From: a virus
Strand: one strand, 5' to 3'
IMG/VR virus record: IMGVR_UViG_3300046535_000659
Coordinates: 1-40,657 of that record
Length of the DNA: 40,657 nucleotides
This document shows, in pieces, positions 28,928 through 36,350 of this stretch. A program made the translations under genes and the position numbers. The notes beneath the pieces are model-generated. The model did not search any database. It was not told the origin of the DNA and saw nothing but the letters and a program-made list of their open reading frames with translations. Every line of letters starts with the position of its first letter. Positions within the stretch are counted from its first letter, which is position 1.

Positions 28928-29238
28928 GCCTGCTAGGTGCCAACGGCAAGCCGCTAAAGAGGGCCGCGCCTGAGCCCGTCATCGAAACCACGCATGCTGA
29001 GAACCTGGCGGCTCGCAAGTTTCTGAGCTTCCTTCTCAACGATCTCCACTATCAGGCCCGAGAGATGGCTGCTGATCCGAAGGTGACGCGCAAGGAGATC
29101 GCGGACGCCAAGGGGCCGGCGGCGTTCTTGCACGGCTACCTGTCGCATCAGATCCGGGAGCTGGATAGGGTGATCGCGGTCGTCGAGAAGGAGCAATTGA
29201 TGCCCCTATCGCGTAAGCTGGCCGAGACGCTCAACTAG
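28924..29238 (+). CDS. Hypothetical helical protein (104 aa)
   Basis: GTG start in a GTGA overlap. The body is helical (ENLAARKFLSFLLNDLHYQA, HGYLSHQIRELDRVIAVVEK). I cannot name a family. Confidence 0.55.
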   Translation: MSLLGANGKPLKRAAPEPVIETTHAENLAARKFLSFLLNDLHYQAREMAADPKVTRKEIADAKGPAAFLHGYLSHQIRELDRVIAVVEKEQLMPLSRKLAETLN

Positions 29239-29243
29239 CCATC

Positions 29244-29870
29244 ATGATCCCGACGGGCTATCGCGACGCAGATGGGCTGCTCTGGCCCGCAGATGATGTC
29301 GAATGCCTGCGCGCCGCGCGAGCGCAGGTCGCCGACCTTGAGCAGGTCTATCCCTACTGCAAGGGGTTTAGAGTCGCGGTGCAGGCGGGCGGGAATTGCG
29401 GCGTCTGGCCGGCGGCTCTGATCAAGCGCTTTGAGACGGTCTACACGTTCGAGCCTGATCCGACCAACTTTCGCTGCCTTTGCGTGAATGCACCGCATGA
29501 AAATGTGTACAAGTTCAACGCCGCGCTCGGCCAGTTTCACGAGACGATCGAGCTGAGCCGGAAGGCTGATAATGCCGGGGCGCATTATGTTAGCGGGGCA
29601 GGCGCGATCCCCACCCTGCGCATAGACGACCTGGCACTGAAGGCCTGCGATCTCATCTGCCTCGACATCGAGGGCCGGGAGTATGCTGCCATCATGGGCG
29701 CCATGGGCACGATCCAGACCCATAAGCCGGTCATCGTGCTCGAGGATAAGGGCTTGAGCGCGAAATACGGCATCGCAAAGGGCTATGTTAGGGATGTGAT
29801 CGTTGGGCTTGGCTACCGGGTTGAGGGTCGATTGCGCCGCGATATCATCTTCGCGCCGACCGGAGGTTGA
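29244..29870 (+). CDS. FkbM-family methyltransferase (208 aa)
   Basis: AdoMet-binding pattern VQAGGNCGVWP (about residues 50-60), YTFEPDPTNFRCL (about 69-81) and CLDIEGREYAAIM (about 138-150, IEG motif) is that of FkbM-like O-methyltransferases. These commonly methylate sugars or glycolipid and peptide groups. It sits between structural genes rather than with a biosynthetic cluster, suggesting modification of a virion component or surface glycan. No good ribosome site is seen before ATG 29244. Confidence 0.8.
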   Translation: MIPTGYRDADGLLWPADDVECLRAARAQVADLEQVYPYCKGFRVAVQAGGNCGVWPAALIKRFETVYTFEPDPTNFRCLCVNAPHENVYKFNAALGQFHETIELSRKADNAGAHYVSGAGAIPTLRIDDLALKACDLICLDIEGREYAAIMGAMGTIQTHKPVIVLEDKGLSAKYGIAKGYVRDVIVGLGYRVEGRLRRDIIFAPTGG

Positions 29871-29874
29871 GCCA

Positions 29875-30066
29875 ATGGGTTTCTCGCCGCATTATGGCCT
29901 CAAGGACAGCGAGGGCAACGAGTTCCACATCGAGGCTAGGAGTTCAACGGTCGTCATCTGGAGCGGCGATGAGACGCGCGAGATTCTTCGAATGTCGTAT
30001 GAGGAAGCTCGCAAGCTCGCGGATGATCTCAACCTCGTCTGCTCGATGAACGAGGGCGACGATTAG
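29875..30066 (+). CDS. Hypothetical protein (63 aa)
   Basis: GGAGG (5 bases after the previous gene's end region) precedes ATG 29875, deciding the start against an upstream in-frame option inside the methyltransferase gene. Beta-rich sequence with [20 protein letters not shown]. No family recognised. Confidence 0.6.
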   Translation: MGFSPHYGLKDSEGNEFHIEARSSTVVIWSGDETREILRMSYEEARKLADDLNLVCSMNEGDD

Positions 30067-30068
30067 TC

Positions 30069-32225
30069 ATGGGCTTCTGGGACACGGCCCCGGCATACCC
30101 TAATGATCCAGGGATGCCGCCGGGTTATGATCCGACACAGCCGCAAGATCCGCTTCTAAAGGCATTAGCGGCGCAGCGGGCCGCGCAGGCAGCAGGCGTG
30201 CAGTTACTGACGACTGATCCGGCATCATTTGCCGATCCGTCTTCGAGCGGCTCGCCTACAGGTACGGCAGCAGGGTTGCGGGTTCCCGGCAATATTGATC
30301 TCAATAATAGACCTGTAGTGAAGAACCCAGATGGGTCGGTTTCGACGGTGCGTTCAATGTCGATCGGCACCGACAAGGGGGAGACGTTGATCCCCACCGT
30401 TTCGGACGACGGACGGGTGATGAGCGATCAGGAGGCAATTCAGCAATACCGGGAGACAGGCAAGCATCTTGGCATTTTCGATACGTCGGATAATGCGACG
30501 AATTATGCGCAGGCGTTGCATGGCGCTCAAGAGCAACGCTACGTGCCGCATCCACCTGCCTCCGGTGATCCATTTGGCATGATCGATACGCCCGGCGCAT
30601 TGCCGCTGACCTCGCAGGATCAGGCGTCGAGGATGATGGGCAAGCTTAGCCAAACGTTGCCAGGACGGCTTGTGCAGGGGATGGTGAGCGGCGCCAGTTG
30701 GCCGCATGATGCGTATTACGGAACTCCAGATGGGCGGATTATTGATCCCCTCTCTGATGAGGGAATGGGGCGAAACCTCGACCTCGTTGGGTTGATGGCG
30801 GGACCAGGGATCGGCCGGGCCGCAATGGCTCCCGCATCTGAGAATGCGCTCGGCACATTCGGCGGCCGACTCGCGAAGACGGCGGATCATGCGGCACTGG
30901 CGAAGGCGGAGCAGATGGAAGCTGCCGGAGCGTATCCAGATGACATTTGGAGCGCCACAGGCTGGGGGAAAGGTGCTGACGGAAAGTGGCGGTTTGAGAT
31001 ACCAGACAACACGGCCACTATGGTGCATAAGTCCATCGGAGAGTTGCCCAAAACGGCAGGGCAGACGACGGCAGATTTTATCAACCACGGCTCACTGACT
31101 AGTGCTTATCCGCAATTAGGAACGATGCCAGCCTCAGTGCTTAGGCCGCAAGATGTGGGCGGGGCGATGGTGGGCGGGCGTGCTAATCCAATGCTGACTG
31201 GTGCCCTCTATGGGCAAACGGACGCCGGGCCTGCTATCGGGTTGGGGCAAAATCTTTATGTGTCAACGGGGAGCGATACGCCGCGCAGTGTCATGCTTCA
31301 TGAATTGCAACACGGCATTCAAGATATTGAGGGATTTGCGCAGGGTTCTACTGCTGACAGCATGCAGTCCTATCTTGAACAAATTCGGTCGTCGGCTCGG
31401 TCCAAGCAAAACGATATCGCGTCTGCAAAAGAAATTGCTAATGTATATGAGCCTGGGGATACAGTGGAGGCCATAACCGCGAAGCTGAATCAAAAATACG
31501 GTCAGGGGTCGTTAGCTCCCCATGTCGAGAAAGCGGCATCGGATGGATTTGCTGCGTGGGAGCAGTTAGGGCGCCCCTCTGCGGCGCAGATTGCCAAGAT
31601 GGAGAAAGGCGCAGAGACTGAATATAAGAATGCGCTGAATCTTACTCCTTCGCAAGCTTATCGGCGAGTGGCCGGCGAGGTTGAGTCTCGCAATGTTGAG
31701 AACCGCAGGGACTGGTCACCCGAACAGCGTCGCGACGTGCCGCCCTGGTATTCGCAGGACGTGCCTGCTGACCAGCAAATTGTGCTTCCACGAAGTGGGG
31801 GCGCTCAATTTTCGGCCCCTACCGAGGGAGCGCCCGCATCTGGCGGGATGCTAGCATCTGAGCCACCGAGCATCACGGCGTATCACGGCTCGCCCTCGGG
31901 CATGGCTGAAGCCCCCATAGCGCAATTTAGGCGTGACGCAGACGCCATACAACAAACACTGCCTGATGCAGCGGAGGGGTTCACGCGGCTATGGCGGGGC
32001 AACCGGCCTGGCGAGGTCGGCAAGGCTACGACTTTCACTAATGACCTGCCTGGAATAGCGCTGCCTTTCCGCAAGGGCTATGGGGGCGATCTGTCTTACG
32101 TGGACGTGCCGACTGGCAAGCTTGGCTCATATGAGAATAAGGCAGGAACGGCAACGGGCGCAGAATTCAATCTTCCGCCCGAGTTAGCTTCGCGGGCGAA
32201 AGCTATTAAGGGCAAACGACCGTAA
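30069..32225 (+). CDS. Large polyvalent virion protein with HELQH motif and ADP-ribosyltransferase-like end (718 aa)
   Basis: Residues 75-160 contain a module I recognise from many phage internal virion proteins ([40 protein letters not shown]). Around residue 411 is [16 protein letters not shown], a zincin-type HExxH metal site typical of polyvalent-protein peptidases, preceded by a KWRFEIPDN strand. The last 120 residues have TAYHGSPSG, then [20 protein letters not shown] and [10 protein letters not shown], consistent with the Arg, Ser/Thr and Glu elements of ADP-ribosyltransferases. The middle (31200-31600) looks more AT-rich than the rest. It is the last gene before the terminator at 32250; likely an ejected host-modifying protein. 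Confidence 0.65.
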   Translation: MGFWDTAPAYPNDPGMPPGYDPTQPQDPLLKALAAQRAAQAAGVQLLTTDPASFADPSSSGSPTGTAAGLRVPGNIDLNNRPVVKNPDGSVSTVRSMSIGTDKGETLIPTVSDDGRVMSDQEAIQQYRETGKHLGIFDTSDNATNYAQALHGAQEQRYVPHPPASGDPFGMIDTPGALPLTSQDQASRMMGKLSQTLPGRLVQGMVSGASWPHDAYYGTPDGRIIDPLSDEGMGRNLDLVGLMAGPGIGRAAMAPASENALGTFGGRLAKTADHAALAKAEQMEAAGAYPDDIWSATGWGKGADGKWRFEIPDNTATMVHKSIGELPKTAGQTTADFINHGSLTSAYPQLGTMPASVLRPQDVGGAMVGGRANPMLTGALYGQTDAGPAIGLGQNLYVSTGSDTPRSVMLHELQHGIQDIEGFAQGSTADSMQSYLEQIRSSARSKQNDIASAKEIANVYEPGDTVEAITAKLNQKYGQGSLAPHVEKAASDGFAAWEQLGRPSAAQIAKMEKGAETEYKNALNLTPSQAYRRVAGEVESRNVENRRDWSPEQRRDVPPWYSQDVPADQQIVLPRSGGAQFSAPTEGAPASGGMLASEPPSITAYHGSPSGMAEAPIAQFRRDADAIQQTLPDAAEGFTRLWRGNRPGEVGKATTFTNDLPGIALPFRKGYGGDLSYVDVPTGKLGSYENKAGTATGAEFNLPPELASRAKAIKGKRP

Positions 32226-32249
32226 TCTCAATCCATCAATTTCTGAACC

Positions 32250-32276
32250 AAGGCGCTCTTCGGGGCGCCTTTTTTA
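32250..32276 (+). terminator. Rho-independent terminator with UUCG loop
   Basis: AAGGCGC pairs with GCGCCTT (32250-32256 and 32265-32271), extended by T-G and C-G to a TTCG tetraloop, followed by a T-run (32270-32275). It ends the long rightward packaging transcript and overlaps the stop of the leftward gene at 32274. Confidence 0.85.
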
Positions 32277-32531
32277 TTGGAGCCCCAACCGCTCGATCAG
32301 AGCGTTGTCCCTGATGGACATCTCGGCGATCTCACCTGTGCGGTTACGCAGGGTTACCCTGACGATCTCCGAGAGGCTGGGCCAGGTGCCGCCCCGAAAG
32401 ATCTCGGGCATGCCTCGCATTCCCCATGGGATCTCGGGCTCGAACAGCTTGACGGGCATCAGGCTCGACGCGCGCACGATCGCGGGAGCCGCGAACAGAC
32501 CTAAGAGAAAACCGCGCCGGGCAAGGACCAT
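32274..32531 (-). CDS. Tat-signal protein carrying a copy of the capsid N-arm (85 aa)
   Basis: MVLARRGFLLGLFAAPAIVR is a twin-arginine-like export signal with likely cleavage after AIVRA. Residues 51-82 align without gaps to residues 4-35 of the major capsid protein (22 of 32 identical, including LSEIV, TLRNRTGE and NALI). The gene runs against all neighbours, between a terminator and the scaffold gene, as a moron-like insert would. No Shine-Dalgarno is seen; a possible promoter sits so close that the message could be leaderless. Function unknown. Confidence 0.6.
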   Translation of the reverse strand: MVLARRGFLLGLFAAPAIVRASSLMPVKLFEPEIPWGMRGMPEIFRGGTWPSLSEIVRVTLRNRTGEIAEMSIRDNALIERLGLQ

Positions 32532-32536
32532 GGCGT

Positions 32537-32566
32537 TATATAACCCCTAAGGAGCCTGTATGGCAA
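32537..32566 (-). promoter_or_regulatory. Possible promoter for the Tat-signal gene
   Basis: On the minus strand TTGCCA (32561-32566) is followed after 18 bases by TATATA (32537-32542), inside the palindrome GTTATATAAC (32535-32544). Transcription would start about at the ATG of 32531. The same AT-rich spot lies just before the scaffold ribosome site on the plus strand. Confidence 0.4.
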
Positions 32567-33792
32567 TCGATGACCAGGCTGTTGAGGCCACAACCTCAAC
32601 CGCAACGGATACCTCTGCGCCCGTTACGACCGAAGCGCCAGAGTACGAGACGTCTTCCCGATCCGATCCCGCAGAATCTCCCGACGACAAGAAGCGGTCG
32701 GACCTCAATAAGGCTCTAAAGGCCGAATTCGAAAAGGTTAAGCGTGAGCCATCCGAGGCTCGTCGCGAGGCCGCTGCCCGCCGGGCACGCGAGGAGCAGA
32801 CCGGTAAATTCGCCCCCGAGAAGGGACAAGTTTCAGCGAAGGTCGAGCCGGCCGCTAAGGCCGCTCCTGACGCTTCCACCTCTCCCGGTCAGCAGGCCAC
32901 GAGTGAACCCGCAAAGGTCGCCCCACAAGGCGCCGCGGCAGCTCCGGCCAGCTTGTCCAAGGACACCAGAGCCATCTGGGACACTCTCCCCGAGGTCGTT
33001 CGCAACGACATCATCAAAAGGGAAAGCGACACCCAGCGTGGCGTCGAGCAACTCAAGCAACGATACCAGACGATCGACGAAGCCTTAGCGCCTTACCGCC
33101 CCCTGCTACAACAGGTCGGCAAGACTGAAGGCGATGCCGTTAAGCAGCTCTTTGCTTGGCATCAGGCGCTCGCCGGCCCAAACAAGGCCCAGGCATTCCA
33201 GGCGCTCGCTCGTAGTCACGGTTTCGACCTTTCAACCCTTGCCCCCGCTAGCCAGACTAGCCAGCAGCAGCAAGATCCGAATGATCCCCGTGTCCAACTC
33301 CAACAGGCGTTGCACGGGACTGTAAGCCCGCTTGACCAAAGACTGTCGGCCCTCGAGCAACAACTCGTCCGCCGGGAGCAGGCTCAGCTTCAAGACGAGA
33401 TCGGTTCATTCTCTAAGGATAAGCCCCACTTCGACCGTGTCCGCTACGCCATGGGCCAGATGATGGCTTCCGGCTATGCGACAAGTCTGCAAGACGCCTA
33501 CGACAAGGCGGTATGGGCCGATCCCGAGATGCGCACCGAGCTCCTGTCAGCAGAGCAGGCCAAGCGTGAAGCCGAAGCCCAAGCCGCCCAGCAGGCTCAA
33601 GCAGCCAAGGCAGCACAGGCTGAAGCCGATCGCAAGGCGAAGGAACGCGAAGCCATGGAGAAGGCACGTAGGGCCATGAGTCCTCGTAGTTCATCTCCCA
33701 TGGGCTCTGCCGTTCCCAAAGCATCAGGCGGCAAGTCTATTCGGGAATCGTTAGCCGAGGCACGCCGGCAAGTCTCAGGGGGCTCCATTTAA
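32560..33792 (+). CDS. Scaffold (prohead assembly) protein, 410 aa
   Basis: AAGGAG precedes ATG 32560. The N-terminal 130 residues are acidic then Ala/Lys/Pro-rich and disordered; the middle holds WDTLPEVVRNDIIKRESDTQ and a helical core; the C-terminus (about 330-400) is a long Ala/Glu/Lys coiled coil ending in basic residues. This layout and the position right before the capsid gene fit a P22-type internal scaffold that guides capsid assembly through its basic C-terminus. Confidence 0.75.
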   Translation: MAIDDQAVEATTSTATDTSAPVTTEAPEYETSSRSDPAESPDDKKRSDLNKALKAEFEKVKREPSEARREAAARRAREEQTGKFAPEKGQVSAKVEPAAKAAPDASTSPGQQATSEPAKVAPQGAAAAPASLSKDTRAIWDTLPEVVRNDIIKRESDTQRGVEQLKQRYQTIDEALAPYRPLLQQVGKTEGDAVKQLFAWHQALAGPNKAQAFQALARSHGFDLSTLAPASQTSQQQQDPNDPRVQLQQALHGTVSPLDQRLSALEQQLVRREQAQLQDEIGSFSKDKPHFDRVRYAMGQMMASGYATSLQDAYDKAVWADPEMRTELLSAEQAKREAEAQAAQQAQAAKAAQAEADRKAKEREAMEKARRAMSPRSSSPMGSAVPKASGGKSIRESLAEARRQVSGGSI

Positions 33793-33806
33793 CAGGAGCC
33801 TAAGCC

Positions 33807-34850
33807 ATGGCCTTCCCAGGCCTCAGCGAAATTGTCACGACCACTCTCCGCAACCGCACTGGAGAGCTCGCCGACAACTTCACCCGCAACAACGCGCTCA
33901 TCGCGCGTCTCAAGAGCCGCAACCGGATTAAGACTTTCTCCGGCGGCCGTACTATTGTGCAAGAGTTGGCGTATGCTAACAACAGCACATTTCAGTGGTA
34001 TTCTGGCTATCAGACTCTGAATATCGCCCCCTCGCAGACCTTCACGTCTGCGGAATACCCGATCCGGCAGGCCGCTATTGCCGTGTCGATCTCCGGCCTC
34101 GAGGAGTTGCAGAACTCCGGCGAGGAAGCCATCATCGACCTGCTCGAGTCGCGTATCGAGAACGGTGAGGAAACCTTCCTCAACGGTCTGTCGCTCGGCA
34201 TGTATGGCGATGGTAGTGTTACCGGAACCATCAATGGACTTCAGAATTTGGTGAATACTTCGCCGACTTCTGGCGTCATCGGTGGTATTGACCGTGCGAC
34301 GTGGACCTTCTGGCAGAACTTTTACTTCTCTGCGTCCGGTTCGGCCGGCACGCATGGCGGTGGAGCGGCCACGACTTCCGCGAACATCCAGAGCTACATG
34401 AACCGGGTCTACGTTTCGATCGTTCGCGGTCGCGACAAGCCCGATTTGATTGTCGCCGACAACAACTACTGGAGACTGTATCTCGAGAGCCTCCAGGCGA
34501 TCCAGCGTATCACCACGACCGACAAGACGCCGGATCTCGCCGAGATCGGCTTCGACTCGGTGAAGTACATGAACGCTGACGTGGTGTTGGATGGTGGTTT
34601 CCAGGGCTTCTCGTCCGATCCGTTCACTGCCGACTATTCCGGCGGCAACGCGGTTGGCGGTGCTCCGAGCAACACCATGTACTTCCTGAACACCCGCTTC
34701 ATCCATTGGCGCCCCCACGCTGAGCGTGACATGGTTCCTCTGGACCCGAAGCGCTTCAGCGTGAACCAGGACGCGATGGTCGCCCTCATGGGGTGGGCCG
34801 GCAACATGACGCTGAGCTGCGCGTTCCTTCAGGGCGTTCTCTTCGCCTAA
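33807..34850 (+). CDS. Major capsid protein (347 aa)
   Basis: Located directly after scaffold. It begins MAFPGLSEIV, TTTLRNRTGELADN; the body has FTSAEYPIRQAAIAVSISGL and DLLESRIENGEETFLNGLSL, and a C-terminal segment NTRFIHWRPHAERDM typical of HK97-fold coat proteins with the arm at the N-terminus. Codons favour the host, as for abundant proteins. A copy of its N-arm occurs in the leftward gene at 32274-32531. No sign of truncation. Confidence 0.85.
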   Translation: MAFPGLSEIVTTTLRNRTGELADNFTRNNALIARLKSRNRIKTFSGGRTIVQELAYANNSTFQWYSGYQTLNIAPSQTFTSAEYPIRQAAIAVSISGLEELQNSGEEAIIDLLESRIENGEETFLNGLSLGMYGDGSVTGTINGLQNLVNTSPTSGVIGGIDRATWTFWQNFYFSASGSAGTHGGGAATTSANIQSYMNRVYVSIVRGRDKPDLIVADNNYWRLYLESLQAIQRITTTDKTPDLAEIGFDSVKYMNADVVLDGGFQGFSSDPFTADYSGGNAVGGAPSNTMYFLNTRFIHWRPHAERDMVPLDPKRFSVNQDAMVALMGWAGNMTLSCAFLQGVLFA

Positions 34851-34904
34851 TACAGCAGGGCTTTGGCGGTCTGAGCCCCATTATCAACCGCCGCTTCATT
34901 CTCT

Positions 34905-34943
34905 CGCTTGCTCGCCCGGAAACCAATTCGCGGCGAGTGAGCG
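34905..34943 (+). promoter_or_regulatory. Stem-loop after the capsid gene
   Basis: Twelve consecutive pairs with two G-U (34905-34916 with 34932-34943) close a 15-base loop in the 165-base gap 34851-35015. No T-run follows. It may protect the abundant capsid mRNA end or reduce read-through into the next gene. Otherwise the gap holds only the ribosome site (tttggaggag) of the 35016 gene. Confidence 0.45.
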
Positions 34944-35015
34944 ACGTGCCTGCCGGGCAGTAACCATTGGCTCGGCTCCCCACCCTCATCAGCACTCATA
35001 TTTGGAGGAGCCATC

Positions 35016-35579
35016 ATGGCCCTTGCTCCCGCTATCGTCACTCCCGGTATGACCGGAGTTGACCTCAACCAGACCTATAGCGCCGTCAACCAGACCAACC
35101 CGGCAACCCCGGAATATCCTGGCCTCCCCTTCCTCCCCGGCACGCGCGTCATCGCGACCGACGGCTCGGAGTGGATCTTCGTGACCTCGGCCGGCACCTT
35201 CGCTCAGTACTCCGTTGTGTGGGTTGACAACACCTATGCCGCGGCCGTCCTGATCGGCGGCACGGGCGCTGACACCGCTGTTCCGGAGGGCCTCGCTGGC
35301 TTCCCGGCGACCGTGCAGACCTCGAACACCTTCACCTCCGGCTATTCCGGATGGGTGCAGATCTCGGGCACTTGCACTTGCCTCGTGGCTTCGGCAGGCG
35401 TTGCCGTGGCGCTCTACACGCTCGACACCGCGGGCGCGCTGACCGGCGCGACCAACACCTCGTCGCACTACCAGATCTCGGGCATCACTTGCGTGGTGAC
35501 GGCCTCGGGCTCGACCGCGTCCGCGACGCTGACTGTGTGGAATGCGGTGTCTGTCCGCAAGCCGCACGCTGGCTCGTAA
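35016..35579 (+). CDS. Putative capsid decoration or head protein (187 aa)
   Basis: A strong ribosome site (tttggaggag) precedes ATG 35016. The protein is Thr/Gly/Ala/Val-rich and low in charge, with WIFVTSAGTFAQYSVVWVDN and a beta-sandwich-like pattern ending in ASATLTVWNAVSVRKPHAGS. The location right after the capsid gene and composition fit a decoration protein. Thr/Ser richness would also offer glycosylation targets for the following cassette. Confidence 0.55.
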   Translation: MALAPAIVTPGMTGVDLNQTYSAVNQTNPATPEYPGLPFLPGTRVIATDGSEWIFVTSAGTFAQYSVVWVDNTYAAAVLIGGTGADTAVPEGLAGFPATVQTSNTFTSGYSGWVQISGTCTCLVASAGVAVALYTLDTAGALTGATNTSSHYQISGITCVVTASGSTASATLTVWNAVSVRKPHAGS

Positions 35580-35588
35580 GACTGAGAT

Positions 35589-35612
35589 GGGCGGGGCTTC
35601 CGGGCTCCGCCC
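35589..35612 (+). terminator. GC hairpin before glycan cassette
   Basis: GGGCGG (35589-35594) pairs with CCGCCC (35607-35612) and the stem extends inward with a few pairs; a pyrimidine-rich tail (TCTTCTC) follows. Likely a partial terminator that lowers expression of the genes at 35622-38408. Confidence 0.45.
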
Positions 35613-35621
35613 TCTTCTCGC

Positions 35622-36350
35622 ATGAAAGCTCCATCGTTTCCACCGCAGCGCTCGATTTGGATCGGGTTCGATCCGCGCGAGGCCGACGCCTTTGCGGTCG
35701 CACGCGAGAGCATCAGGCGCAGGCTCAATACGCCGCTCCCGATCAACGGGATCGTGCTCGACGACATGCGGGCGGCGGGCCTCTATCACCGTCCGACGCA
35801 GCGGCCGAACGGCAAGCTCTGGGATGAGATCAGCGAAGCGCCGATGGCAACGGAATTCGCGATAGCACGCTTTCTGACGCCACATCTCGCGCGTGACGGC
35901 TGGGCGCTGTTCGTCGATTGCGATGTGATGGCGCTGACCAATGTCGAGGCGCTGTTTGGGTTGGCGGACCCCACGAAGGCCGTGATGTGCGTCAAGCACA
36001 ATTTTGCTCCTCCGCCTGGCGTCAAGATGGATGGGCAAGAGCAGACGCGATACGCCAGGAAAAACTGGTCATCCGTAATGCTGTTCAACGTAAAGCATCC
36101 GGCGAATAAAGCACTGACCGTCGACCTGATCAACACCGTGCCGGGGCGTGATCTGCATCGCTTCTGCTGGCTCGACGATAGCGATATCGGCGAACTCGGG
36201 CCGGAATGGAATTGGCTGGTTGGGCACTCCAGCCCGAACATCGAGCCGAAGATTGTCCACATGACGGACGGATGCCCGAGCATGCGGGGCTATGAGAATC
36301 AGCCATTCGCGGCTCAGTGGCGAGCTGAGTTGTCGAGATGGGCGCGCTGA
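35622..36350 (+). CDS. Glycosyltransferase (242 aa)
   Basis: IWIGFDPREADAFAVARESI opens like many phage and prophage glycosyltransferases. WALFVDCDVMALTNVEALF (about residues 93-111) holds the DxD motif for metal and sugar-nucleotide binding, and KNWSSVMLFN (about 147-156) follows as in GT-A enzymes. It abuts the next gene (stop 36350, ATG 36351), so the two form a unit. Acceptor unknown. No ribosome site visible before ATG 35622. Confidence 0.8.
   Translation: MKAPSFPPQRSIWIGFDPREADAFAVARESIRRRLNTPLPINGIVLDDMRAAGLYHRPTQRPNGKLWDEISEAPMATEFAIARFLTPHLARDGWALFVDCDVMALTNVEALFGLADPTKAVMCVKHNFAPPPGVKMDGQEQTRYARKNWSSVMLFNVKHPANKALTVDLINTVPGRDLHRFCWLDDSDIGELGPEWNWLVGHSSPNIEPKIVHMTDGCPSMRGYENQPFAAQWRAELSRWAR

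Noticed and set aside
33789-34718. Leftward open frame of 309 codons
   Set aside because: Fully antisense to the capsid gene, whose motifs and ribosome site are clear.
34989-36038. Long leftward open frame of 349 codons
   Set aside because: It is antisense to the decoration-like and glycosyltransferase genes, Arg/His-rich and without motif; long antisense frames are expected at this GC content.
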